A stretch of 64,000 bases of DNA, from positions 268,838,698 to 268,902,697 of the forward strand of contig CM040128.1 in assembly GCA_022559845.1 (NCBI GenBank), read 5' to 3'. The DNA comes from Amorphophallus konjac. Taxonomy: Eukaryota; Streptophyta; Magnoliopsida; Alismatales; Araceae. Each line of letters opens with the position of its first letter. The first letter of the stretch is position 1. Both the position numbers and the translations under genes were made by a program. Below are positions 23,158 to 34,796 of this stretch, piece after piece. The notes below the pieces were generated by a model that ran no database searches, was not told the origin of the DNA, and saw only the letters and a program-made list of their open reading frames with translations.

Positions 23158-23862
23158 ATATACTGCTTCAATACCCGACACCCCGTCGGCGCTGATGAAG
23201 AGACCAAGAGAATAACAAATTGCTTCAGTTCCCGACGTCCCGTCGACACTGATGACGAGACCAATATGCTGCTTCAGTTCCCGACACCCCGTCGGCACTG
23301 ACGAAGAGACAAAGAGACCAACAAACCAGGCCAGCTCCCGACACCCTGTCGGTTCTAGCGAAGAGACCAAGAGATCATCAAATCAGGTCAGCTCCCGACA
23401 TCATGTCGGCACTGACAAAGAGATAAAGAGACCAAGAGACCAGGTCAGCTCCCTTCATCATGTCGGTACTGACGAAGAGACAAAGAGACCAAGAGACCAG
23501 GTCAGTTCCCGGCATCCTGTCGGCACTGACGAAGAGACTAAGAGACGACAAACCAGGTCAGTTCCCGACATCCCGTCGGCACTGATGAAGAGACGAAGAG
23601 ACCAACATGCTGCTTCAGTTCCCGACACCCCGTCGGCACTGATGAAGAGACGAAGAGACCAACATACTACTTCAGTTCCCGACACCCCGTCGGCACTGAC
23701 AAAGAGAAGAAGAAACCAACATGCTACGACAGCTCCTGACGCACTGTCAGCACTAATGATGCAGAGACGAAGAGACCAGCACGCTATGTCAGCATACAAC
23801 ACCCCGTCGGCATCGATGAAGAGAAAAGAGACGAATACACCCACGGGCACCGCCCGGCTCAT
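23158..23862 (+). repeat. Array of 48-62 bp units with CCGAC-N5-GTCGG stem-loops
   Basis: About 12 units read CCCGACACCCCGTCGGCACTG then ATGAAGAGACGAAGAGACCA. The motif parallels the Ogre 3' UTR repeat (CCGACACCCTGTCGG then GACAAAGAAG) in the same place relative to the polypurine tract. One unit near 23733 has CTGAC/GTCAG, changed on both arms; others carry single mismatches. Confidence 0.88.
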
Positions 23863-23884
23863 CCTTCGCCTGCGCTACCCGTGG

Positions 23885-23896
23885 GTGGGGGGCATT
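23885..23896 (+). other. Polypurine tract of the LARD
   Basis: GTGGGGGGCATT ends at the first base before TGTGGACACC. It is laid out as in the Ogre element at 6709-6723. Confidence 0.85.
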
Positions 23897-26800
23897 TGTG
23901 GACACCGAAAATTGCACACCCAGATGTCCTGCTCGGCCCAGCATCAACAACGGAACCGAGTGAAGCAGCCCCAGAGAAACTAGTCATCCGGACTCCCCCC
24001 AGTATGCGCACTACCGTGAAGCCGTCCCCAGAGTCACGACAGCGAAGAGAAATCAACCCCCAGGAGCCCTACAATCCATGGGCCTTGAAGAGAATCAAAC
24101 GAGCCGCAACTCGTGCTCACAACGGGCTGAAAATTGCCCATTTAGCCCTTCAGCGGCACACCCCTTTGCCCTGTTCAGCGGCACGCCCTTCAGCGGCACA
24201 CCCAAGCCCCAGGGCTTCAACGGCACACCGCCAAGCGCCCTTCAGCGGCACGGCCATGTGCCCCTCAGCGGCACACCCAGGGCAGCCCTTCAGCGGCACG
24301 CCCCTCTGCCGCCTCTAGGCCGCTCAGCGGCACGCTCCCCTCAGGCCGTTCAGCGGTACACCCTGGCAAGCCCCAGCGGCACGCCCCCTAGGCCGCCCAT
24401 CGGCACACCCTTTTGGCCGCTCAGCGGCACACTCTTCTCGCCGTTCAACGGCACGCCCATCTGGGGCCTCAGCGGCACGCCCCCAAGCAAGCCCCAGCGG
24501 CACACTCCTTGCTGCCTTCCACGGTACACTCCCCAGGTGCCTCCAGCGGCACGCCTGTTGTGCCCTCCAGCGGCACACCCCCAAGGTGCCCCTAGCAGCA
24601 CGGCCTTTGGCCCTTCCAGCGGTACGCTGGCCAGCCCTTTCAGCGGCACGCTCTCACAGCATTCCAGCGGTGCAGCCTGCTGGCTCCCAGCGTCACGCTC
24701 CGGCAGATCAAATCTTACGTCCATGCCCTATGGATTCTTGGCGCGCAGTGGACTTGCTGAGGTGTCGGCCGGGGATTGGGCCACGTTGCCTACTCCTCCT
24801 GCCACCCAGGACAAGGGAGTCAACTCCCATTAAATGCACTTCGGACGCCTCCTGCCTCCGAACGCTCCCGCCACAGGGGGTATAAGACCCCTCTCCTTCG
24901 CTGCGAAGCGAGGGAGAGGCCAGCCAGCCAGACACACAGACGAAGAAAAGAGAAGAAGAAGAGAAGAAGAAGAGGGAGAGGCTCCCCCTGCTGCCCCGTC
25001 CACCATCGCCGGAGAAGAGAGAAGAGAAGAAGAAGAAGAAGAGTGAGAGAAGAGAGGAGTGAGGTCTGGGAGGGGAGGAGGATCCCATGCTCCGTTCCCC
25101 TTCCCCCTTGTATCTTCATTTCCCTTTTTTCCCTTTCCTTTTGTTGTTGCTCCCTTTTTTCTTAGTTCTCCCTACGATGTATTGGCCCTCTGTGGCCTTT
25201 TCTTTCCATGAATGAAAATCCCTCTTTTGGGTGTCTTGCTATCGTGCTTGGTTTGTGCGTCTCAGCCCTTCCCCCCTCTGTCTTGGCCCTCTTCATGAGG
25301 CCTCTGGCCTTAACCGCTTGTCTTCGCCTGCCTTTGCTTGCCGTTTACCACCCCTAGCGGCACACCCTGTTGGCGCCCCAGCGGCACACCCCTTTTTGGT
25401 ACCTCAGCGGCACGCCCTGATTATGCCGCCACCGGCACACCCTTTTGACCCTTAGCGGTACACCCCGTTGAGTCCTTGGCCGGCACACTCTTTGGCCCAT
25501 AGCCCTTGGCCGGTACACTCCTTTTGACCCCCAGCGGTGCACCCCATTGGCCCCTGGCCGGTACACCCTTTTAGGCCCTCAGCGGTACACTCTTTAAGCC
25601 CTCAGCGGCACACACTTTGGCCATGCCCCAGCCCGGTACGCTTTGGCCGAAACCCAGTCTGCCTCGTCCGATTCCACGGGCCTTAGGCCCCGTTGCTTTC
25701 CTTCGTGTTTGCCAAAGTTTTACTAAAGGTGTTGCTGCCTTCGGGCGCCCACCTCCAGTTGTCGGGTTCCGCCACTCCATGTGGGCGCGTTCCCTTTTTT
25801 CTCCCTTACGCTCAGGTCAAGGGGAGATGCTGCCGAATTTTCGTCAGAAACAATAACATATTAAAAGGCAAAAAGAAGGCAACAAACAAATAAAAAGAAT
25901 AATGGTAAAACGCTTTAACCAAGGCAAGAGAATCGCAATCAACATAAAGGAAATCGAATCAAATAACGACTAAGCAACTCGAACATCCACCCTCGCAAGA
26001 GAAAGAATGAAAGATCATCAAGAGAAAGAGAGAAGAAACCCATGCAAACTTAATAAAATCAAGAGAGAAAAGGAAAAGAGAAAAGACATAAGAACGGAGG
26101 AGGAGTGGGCTCCCCACGCCCTTCGCCGGCACGCCCCTAGCCCGGCTGCTCAGCCCTTCAGCGGCACGCTCCCCACGCCCTTCGCCGACACGCCCCTAGC
26201 CCGGCTGCTTGGCCCTTTGCCGGCACGCTCCAGCCAGCCCCTCGCCGGCACGCCCCTACGGGCCTTCCCCGGCACGCCTCCCTCAGCCCCTCGTCGGCAC
26301 GCTCCAGCCCTTCCCCGGCACGCCTCCCTCAGCCCCTCAGCGGCACGCTCCCTTGGCCCTCCAGCGGTACGCCCCTGGCCTTCAGCAGTACACCCTTTTA
26401 ACCCTCCAGCGGTACACCCGTCCAGCCCTTCAGCGGCACAGCCCCAGGCCCTTCAGCGGCACAGACCTTCCAGCCCTTCAGCGGCACAGCCCCAGGCCCT
26501 TCAGTGGCACAGCCCTTCCAGCCCTTCAGCGGCACAGCTCCCAGCCCTTCAGCGGTACACCTTTCTCTTAGCCTTCCAATGGCCCATTCTCTCTCTAGAA
26601 AATATGAGTAATAATAATAATAATAATAAATAACAAATCCAAACAGAACAAATAAATAAGGATGATAAAGAAACAAGTAATAATAATAGTAAGGTTAAAA
26701 GAAATAATAATAACGATAAATAGACAAAGTAAATGATAACCAAGATAAATAAATAATAATAACAGACTCAACAAAAATGACAAGTAAATGAATGATAACA

Positions 26801-28617
26801 AAACGAACAAAATAATAACAAACCTAATGTTAACCATAATAAACGAATCAATCACAAGGAAAATGAATAAATGGTAATAAAGAACCCACCCAAATATATC
26901 TATAAATCTACAAATGATAACGATACCGCTTCTTAAATAATAATAAAACAATGAGATCCGCTTCGCAGCCTCGTCTCTCCCGCGACCCGGTGCCGAAGGA
27001 ACAACAATACCGCCCTTGCAAGTTGGGCCTGAGCCTAGGGAACCATCCCAAAATGGCCATAGCCTGACTTCGCCGCGGGCTGACATTCCGATTAAACCAG
27101 ACTCGTTTCTCCGGCCGGACCCCTTTAGAGCCGCTACTGAAATTGCCGCACGTTCGGCAGACATTTGAACGGGTTCACTTCGATTCTCGCCGAGTTCTTA
27201 TTACGGACCCAAGTCCGAACACGAAAGGGCCCGTGAGCGACCTTCATAGCCGGTGGCTCCTGCCCCGACATGGTTGTGAGCCGGCATTGCCCCGGGCCAA
27301 TAGCTCACCAACGTTGACCCGTTCCTATCGGGATTTGCTCCCGCTCTTTCATCGAAATTGCCGTAAACTCGACATACATTGGTACGGGGGCGCTTCCACC
27401 CCCGTCACGCTCTCAATACGGGCCCTCGCCCGAACATGGAAAGATCCGCAAGTGACCAACAGAATCGGAATAGAACGAGACGGCTCTCGCCACCCCTGGA
27501 CTTCTCCCATGGGAATATCAATAAGACCTCTGTGGGCCATACTTAGACCTCGGACCCGTCCCGATCATGGTCATCGTCTGGCTCATACCCTCGGTCTACA
27601 GCCCGCTCCTTTCGAACACGTTTTCAGCTCTGAAGCCCAGTCCCGGGACTTTTCCCTGTTGCCCTCCGACACTAGAAATATTAACGCTGTCCACGCGAGC
27701 CCCGTTTGGATCACGGGAGGCGCCCCCGACATGGTCCTGACTCGATCTCGCACCGGGCCAATAGATTCACGGGTTTCCCGGATATAATAGCCGAGATTCA
27801 ACCGAACATTTTCAGTGTCCTGGAATAATAAAACTTGCCGTGTCCCGGCGCACATACATTCTCGGTCTTTCCGCGACGATTACAATACTCTCGAGTCGGA
27901 CTCCCGTCCGAATATTAAACGGTCTCCCGGATGACCGACACGTTTCGAACGCCTGCTTCTCCGGACACAGGGCTTTTCAGCCGATTCAAGGGATATTCCC
28001 CCGTCGCTCCTTTGCACCGAAAATATTAACGACGCTCATGTAAGTCTTGTTTCGACCGCGGGGGGCCCACCGCAGTATGGTCGCAACTTACTCTTGCACC
28101 GGGCCAACAGATTTACCGGTTTTCGACCGCTCTGACCGAGATTCAGCCGAACGTTTTCCGTTCTCCCGAACAATAAATTGCCATATCCTGGCATACATAT
28201 ACTCCGGTCTTCCCGCGACGATCGCGCTTTTCCCAAGATGGATACTCGTCCGAACATTAAATGGTCAGCACACGACCGACATGATCGTGAATGTTTTCTT
28301 CTTACCCTCATACGGGGGTTTCGATGCTTCTTAATAGACCTTTCGTGCAATTAACTTCTTGGCCATGAGGCCCTGAATCTCAGCGATTAATCAAGGGTGT
28401 TCCCTCGTATGGGGGATGTAAATGACGCCGTGACCTTTATGGCGCGGCGGGTTTTGGTCCCGACACGAACCACACAATCGTCCGACGAAGTCAGATCGAG
28501 CGCACCATGGGCTCTTCGGAGCCCGAATAAATCGTCACTCCGGTGACTGGCACGCCCACGCACTCAATAAACGAATAAACAAACGAGAGAATAACAAGTG
28601 AAAAAAGTGCGTCCACA
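23897..28617 (+). mobile_element. 3' LTR of the LARD, uninterrupted, 4,721 bp
   Basis: It starts TGTGGAC and ends GTCCACA. It is the intact reference for the left LTR, with the same motif clusters, TATA box and covarying U5 repeats. It preserves the LINE empty site near 26742-26760. Confidence 0.93.
24881..24887 (+). promoter_or_regulatory. TATA box of the LARD 3' LTR
   Basis: TATAAGA occurs with the same downstream 13-bp GCGA hairpin (24890-24919) as in the left LTR. If active, it would read into the outer Ogre LTR. Confidence 0.55.
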
Positions 28618-28622
28618 CCGCC
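28618..28622. repeat. Target-site duplication of the LARD, right copy (CCGCC)
   Basis: Identical to 7738-7742, directly after the LTR end GTCCACA. Confidence 0.93.
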
Positions 28623-29239
28623 CATGTTTGCCTTAGCTCTGCTTCTTTTTTTTTACGCATACATGTGTAAGTTCGGCATGGTCATATACCTTCTACCTTA
28701 TTTGAATCCACCCTTCTACTATATGCATACTTCCATGGATCCCCTTTTACCTTTTTCTTCCTTGAATTTTTTTTTACATCCTCTAAATCCCACCTCGGTG
28801 TCTGGCTGGCTTCCACCACCATTGGCATCGAAGGGATGAGGCACATGGGATTCATCCCAAGTCTAGTCCTTTTCATAAATTTGTCCTTCTTCCCCCTTTG
28901 AATTTCTGAATACTCTCGAATTCCTGGGGGCTCATTCCCTTATAATGTAGACCCCAGGTGATTCTCTCCGGTGAGTAGACATTGGTGGCTTTATGCCTCG
29001 GCAAGGAAACAATTTTTAAGACCATGTCCCTGGAATGGGATTGTGGGGCCCCTTCGGCCAATGGGATTCCTACTAGGCTCGTCCTCAGGATTTCTCCATA
29101 ACCGACGTGGGTTAATGGGGTCATTGCCTTCGGGCGCACCCTCTTTGTTTCGGGGTCACCTCGGAGTTCTCTCCGTGGATGGTGTCCCCTATTTATCCCC
29201 CAAATGCTTTGGGTTAAGGGGAGGTGCTGCCAAATTTTA

Positions 29240-31600
29240 GATTTGAACTTGTAACAAAATCAAAGAGTGTAAAAGAATGCATGGAACAAATGGAAACAAG
29301 GGGAAATGGACTAAGGATGACAGTTTTACATGGGTGTGCAGTCGAACTGATGCTGTGGGCTAAAATTTAGAAGACGTTCTGAATGAGATTTGGGATTGTT
29401 GGAATTGAAACGGCTAAAATAAGAATGTTGATCACAGAACTTTCTGTTTTAAGAATCAAGATGCAGTGTGAGCCAGTATGAGTTGAGGGAGGCACCCCAA
29501 TCCAATACAGTCTTTGAATTGCTAAACTCAGAATAAATGAAGATCTAACTGTTGAGCCAGAATTTAAACCCCTGATTTGAAACTGAAATTGAAGCAAGAC
29601 TGGATGAAGGGTGCACTAACTACATTGTTGATCAAATTGAGCTGGGGTTTCACTGCTGAGCATGAGTCTGTAATTGCTAAAAACAAATTGGACAAGGGAA
29701 AGAATAGGGATTGAACACCATCAGCAAAAAAATCAGAATAAGCAAAAATGGAGTTGCATTTGCATCTTCTCTGGCCCTGCATCCATGTCACCGCAGGGGC
29801 CGACCCATGGGGGTCGACCCCTTTGCTCAGCACCCTATGTCTGCCCTCACGCAGAAGTGGCTTTACCTGTCTCAGAAAAGAAGAAAGGCATGCTAAATAT
29901 GCACTTACATATTTGTCATTGTGAAGGGAGCTCCTGCATGTATAATAAAGGGTCCTCATTGAATTCATCATCTCAATACATACCTAGCATGCATGCATAG
30001 CATTGCCATCTAATCTTGCATCACATCATAATCTTAGGGCCTCCTTGATTCATTAATTCCCATCGTCATACTTTACATCCTCTGAATGTCTGAAATTCCC
30101 CTCATACCATGCACATTTTGATTTGCATGTTAACCAATGCAAGTGCCGGATATGCTGAGTTAAGAAAGCCAACAATCAACCAAGGAAGGACAGATGGACT
30201 GTCTAAACAAAATCTTCATGCAAAACTAAACCCACAGAAAGTGCAGCAATTGAATTGCATTCCAAAAGCTGCTGGAACAAAAGAAAGGAAACACTGAAAT
30301 GTTGCCCGTGATGCCTAAATCCAAATATTGAAATTCAGTCAAACCAACATGTGTCAAGGGGCATGCGCTAATAAATTTTGGAATTACGGTGCATTGGAAT
30401 TCAAGAGGCATAACGATCAGCTGTGATTCTGAGGATCATTGAGAGCTAATACAGGTAAAGATTGAGGTTTAAATAAAAATTGAAGAGGAGAAAGTAAAGG
30501 GGTCGGCCTCTCCTTTTGCCTAGCATCTCATCCTTCTTTCAAGTAGCATGATAATCATTGTAAATCCACCCTCTGTCAGCATGCTAGGGCAATCTCCTTT
30601 GCATTTGCATCCTTGGCATGTCAGCCGGATTCTCCATCCCAAGGGATTAACATATTGAATTCATTGCATCTTCCCTTGTCCCTTCACCCCTTCCTCTTGG
30701 TCTGCTGAATTCTGGTATTTAAGCCTTGAGCATGTTCATATCATGGACCATATATGCATTTCGCGAACAAAGAAGTCATGGATCAATCCAAATCCAGTGC
30801 ATGCCTTACATATGCACATTGAAGCCTCATACATTTCAACACTAAAAAAAAAATCAGCAAATGGGTAGTTGAGCATTGGATCCATAATAGCTTGTTTGCT
30901 GTCATGAGCCTCCTTGCATGTATATGCAGTTGTGAATGAGAGAATTCAGTCATGCAGGGGTAACAAAAGGGGCTAATGATCAGTTTTTTCTTTGGACTGA
31001 GTCTAAATTGCAGGAAGGTTATCTGTAAACTGCATGGTGTCTTCTTCTGCATAGCCACTCAGGACAGAATTCATGCATATTTTGCATACAACCCCACATG
31101 GCATACATAACCCAATGTATGCAGTGGCAGTAGCATCTGAACTCATAATGGGCCTCTACGAACCCCCCACACTCACACTTCAAGCATTTTCATGAATGAA
31201 CTTCTGTGTGACATGTGCACCCATTCCCTTTGGAACACCTCGGACCATTGCATATCCATCTCATGCTCTGAAACTATGCATGGTTTGCACTGGGATTTTG
31301 TATGCATATCCACCTTTGAACAACTTGCATACCTTAAATCATCCTCCCCCGGTTGAAGAAATGGACATATGAGGATTAGAAATCGGCTGGCAACAAAAAA
31401 AAAGAGCAGAAGGAAAGTTATGAGAATCTCATTGTGGATTAAAAGAAAGCTTCACTGTGGGCTGAAATTCAAAAATGCCATGGCCGAATAATTCTGAAAC
31501 TACCAGGAGCGGGATAAAAAAAATAGGGAATATGAATGTGGGCTTTGTGATTCCTTGATAAAAAAGAGACACTGAAGTCTGGTTTGGGCTGATATACCTC
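29240..31600. other. AT-rich segment of the Ogre LTR, no gene seen
   Basis: Low-GC sequence with many GCATG/CATGC words and only short ORFs (under 136 codons) that resemble nothing I know. It may be LTR-specific sequence or a filler insertion; I saw no boundaries. Confidence 0.4.
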
Positions 31601-31623
31601 AAAGCACTTGCGATGATTTAATT

Positions 31624-32215
31624 CAATCACTGAGTCGCTATTCAAGATAAGAATGCAAAACATGAGATGGTTCTCAAGCAGGAGGCAGATATTAAAGAAC
31701 TGCATATCTCATACAAGGGTAAGAAGCTGTTCTTGGAAAGGCAATTAGAGCTACCTTTTGACCAAATGGCTACAATCAAAACCCCTTTCAAAGAATTAGA
31801 AGTGGATGCTGAGGGGCATAGCTTTCCAAATCCTGCAGACAAGCTCTTCTATGTTGTTGATAATGTCTCCAAGTTGCAATATATAATAAATTCCATGGCA
31901 CATGGGAAAGGAGAGATGCAAGTGGCTCCTGCAGACCATTTTGTTTTTAATAAGCTTGAACAACTGAGGAGGGCTTCTGAAAATTATGTTAGCACTAACC
32001 AGGAATTAAAAAAAATGATTCGATGTAGCTGTCCAAGAAGATGAAGAAGATCAGCAAAGGCAGATAACGTACCATGGCATCGAAAATGCTAGAGTGGATT
32101 CTGGCTCTTCCATTGATCTGAATTATCAGCCCTCAGTCCAGTATCACCAGGTCATTTGGACAAAAGCAACCCAGATTAAATCCATTGAAGAAATCCAAGA
32201 CGTAAGCCTTGTTCC
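31624..32215 (+). pseudogene. Coding-like segment, possible captured host gene fragment
   Basis: From 31624 a frame runs through the Met at 31667 to 32044 (125 codons from that Met), rich in Lys, Glu and Leu like a coiled coil (KNAKHE, EADIKELH, NKLEQLRRASENY). After an A-run at 32009-32017 the protein-like reading continues in another frame (VAVQEDEEDQQ, then DSGSSIDLNYQ) to about 32215, so a frameshift is likely. It lies inside the Ogre LTR just before the part shared with the LARD. I do not recognise the family. Confidence 0.35.
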
Positions 32216-32801
32216 TCCGAACCCGGTGAAAAGAATAGTAACGTCGCCCCTCTAGGTCGGATTCAGACCCTGGGAACCATCCCGATATGGCCGTAATCCG
32301 ACACTGCCCCGGGCCGATAATCCGTCAGATCGGATTCGTTTCCATTGGGATTTGATCCCGCTCTTCTATCAAATCTGCTGTATACTTGGCATACATTTTC
32401 ACGGGTTTCGTATCCGCTATTGTCATGTTTCCAATGCGGACTTTCGTCCGAACACAAAATGGTCGGTGAGCGACAGACATGATTTAAGCATTCTCACCCT
32501 ATCGAGGGACATTTCCATACAACTCATGAATTTCAATATTTTGTTTTCATTAATGTTAGTTTTATGGCCGTAGGGCCTCTTTTCCTGGCGACTAATCAAG
32601 GGTTTTCCCTTCTCCGAGGGGATGTAATTAACGTCGTGACCTTTATGGCGCGACGGGTTTTTGTCCCAACACGATACACACAATCGTCTGATCAGTCAAA
32701 CGGCGTGCACCCGGGTTTTCACGAAGTCCGAATAAATCATCACTTTGTGACTGGCACGCCCACGCACTAAATAAACGAACTCGATAAAAAGTGCGTCCAC
32801 A

Positions 32802-32951
32802 TGACACCATCAATCAGATAGAAAGAACTTCTAAAAGCACACTAACAGACAAAAGTGAATAATTGAGACCGTCGGTAAAGAGTATAGGGCGTGACACCAT
32901 CAATCAGACGGAAAGAACGTCTAAAAGCACACTAACAGACAAAAGTGAATA
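32802..32951. repeat. Direct repeat next to the Ogre LTR end
   Basis: A segment of about 59 bp starting TGACACCATCAATCAGA occurs at 32802 and again at 32892 (90 bp apart) with about 3 differences. The first copy begins at the first base after the LTR. TGACA would be the element's right target duplication; the left end is outside the window. Confidence 0.75.
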
Positions 32952-33224
32952 GTTGTGACTAAACTAAATCAAAAAATGCAAATCACAAAATATGAAAAGG
33001 CACGAAGGACATTAAAATATATTTCTAAAAATAGGAAAATACACTTACTACCTCACTCAAAAAATTTACTCCTCTTCTTCTTCCCACTCGTGACGCCTTC
33101 GAGCGATTCTTCTCTCATCCCCCAGTCTGCAAATTAGAGAAGAAGATACAATCTTTTTCTTCCTGAACACCTACTCTTCCTCCTACAACTCTCCCCATAC
33201 TTATAAAACCAAGGATAGTGGAGA

Positions 33225-33768
33225 TGGCAACCACGGATGGACCAGTGACCCTAGGGTTCGTAACAGAGGAAGCCAGGGCAAGGTTTGAAGGTAGGAAGCT
33301 GGCACCAAGAAGAAGAATAGACCTTCAATGACTTGTAGCGGCAGGCCTAGAAGTGGAAGACAAGTAGATCACTGCCGGGTGCCTCCTTGTATGCTCCTCT
33401 AAATATGTCTATCCTAATCTTGTTCACTAGCTTTACGGGAACATGAAAGTAAAAAATAATTGAAGGAGCTGAGGACTCTTGTGAAAGGAGTGGAGATAGT
33501 TACTTCAAAGTCAAACCAAATATTAGGAAGTTTTGATGATGGGATCAAGCCCAACAAGATCCTGAATAAAAATATTAGAAAAGAAACAATAATGGAGCTG
33601 CTTGGGGCTGAGACAGAGCACCTGTCTGTCATCAGTATGGATGCCCAACTCAGGGTTCTCCATCATATTACTGCTCACTGTGTCCATCCTAGGAATGGCA
33701 GTTTTGACCATGTAAGCAACATGGACCTCCAAATTGTCCAAACCCTCAAAGGGGGAAACAATTAAATG
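33225..33768 (+). pseudogene. Degenerate gag-like plant transposon fragment
   Basis: A reading from the ATG at 33225 (ATTDGPVTLGFVTEEARARF) breaks after about 35 codons. A second frame, 33460-33765, holds MDAQLRVLHHITAHCVHPRN and FDHVSNMD. The HHI..H..HPRNG..D.V..MD pattern resembles the conserved block of Athila-type gag-region 'putative plant transposon' proteins. Several stops lie between. Family placement is from memory of the pattern only. Confidence 0.4.
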
Positions 33769-33775
33769 TTGACAC

Positions 33776-34779
33776 AATCATGATGGGTAGGATAAAAAAT
33801 ATAGTAAATCCAAGGATAGCGCTAGACATCCGTTGACACCTGAAATATTACACATATGTGTGACGATAGCTAGCGCAACAGTTAAGCTCAACCATCGCAA
33901 TTTGCAACCAGGGGATGCTCTCTCGATCCACCGACGCTCTGAAGATACAACGGCAGCCAAGTCGAATGTCGAAAAGGTCACCCGAGCTGATGAACGATCC
34001 CCGAAACAATCGTCAAAAGGGTCCCAGCCTCGTTAATCAGTGAAAGGAGCCCACTACAGTATGAAAAACCATCCGGCCGTGCCTTTACGGTGAAGCTGCT
34101 ACCCGACAAGATCATTGTCCGTCACGGAAGCGATCAAGCCAAAAAAAACTCAAAAGAATAGTCCTTGAAGGACGAAAGAATTCTCGGGCGACCATCCGCC
34201 TGATAAAACCCTTGTAGTGTGTTTCCAACCGTGGGATGTGGCTGCAGGAACAACTACTGAAGCTCAAGACAAGCTCTGGATCGACCAATAAAATTACTAT
34301 GGAGCATGCATTAATGTTGGTCCATAGGGGCCCAGCAGCACTTGGCTTCAGCAGCTCAGCTCAGAGGATGAACAGAATACTTCGAGCAATGGAGATAAGC
34401 CACTCAATGGGCGGGTAGATGAATAGCAATTTAATTGGGCCAAGGTAGCATGAAGAGGCTAAATGGGCCAAATGGGTGAAAGGCAGCAGAAGTGACCCGG
34501 CGTCCATATATGGATCCGGTGGCCAGGGATGGTTCACCTGGCGCTGTCGGATAGGCCCCTCCGCCTCATGCCACCATCTTGAGCCCCAATTTCTCATATA
34601 AATGCTAATGTTGTTCGCCCTAAAGAAAGAGATAGAAAAAAAGAGCAAGGATGACAGAGAAAAAGAGAAAAAAAATGAAAGTGATATAGAGAGGCGGGGA
34701 GAACAATACTAAAAAAGAGAGAGAGAGAGAGAGAGAGAGCACAAGCCCAGGAGGGTCCTTAGCCCCGAGAGGAAGGAGC
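33776..34779 (+). other. LTR-like leader, no gene
   Basis: No credible ORF. A TATA-like CATATAAATGC lies at about 34598, followed by A/G-rich sequence and a GA microsatellite at 34717-34738. With 36096-36240, which ends in AATAAAAAG, it could be an old LTR split by the insertion at 34797. I could not fix its ends. Confidence 0.35.
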
Positions 34780-34796
34780 CAGCATTCAGAGAGCTT
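34780..34796. repeat. 17-bp target-site duplication, left copy
   Basis: CAGCATTCAGAGAGCTT recurs exactly at 36079-36095. The length fits target-primed reverse transcription. Confidence 0.88.

Larger units (their letters stand above)
7743..28617 (+). mobile_element. Non-coding LARD-type LTR retrotransposon, Ogre-related
   Basis: It spans 20.9 kb including a later LINE. The ends are TGTGGAC...GTCCACA with target duplication CCGCC. It has two LTRs of about 4.7 kb, a primer-site candidate at 15634 and a polypurine tract at 23885-23896. The 8.27-kb internal region encodes no gag or pol fragment, only tandem arrays and purine tracts. Its LTR 3' half, LTR ends, polypurine tract and CCGAC/GTCGG repeats are shared with the host Ogre element. 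Ogre proteins are therefore the likely source of its mobility (inference). The pairing resembles the known rice case of Dasheng with RIRE2. Confidence 0.9.
28623..32801 (+). mobile_element. 3' LTR of the Ogre element, right part
   Basis: The LTR continues after the LARD. The segment near 29120-29235 parallels LARD LTR positions 9610-9720 (AAGGGGAGRTGCTG then AATTTT). Bases 32200-32801 align with the LARD LTR end (27000-28617), including GCGCGACGGGTTTT and the terminal GTGCGTCCACA. The LTR therefore ends at 32801. Bases 29240-31600 have no counterpart in the LARD LTR. Confidence 0.83.
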
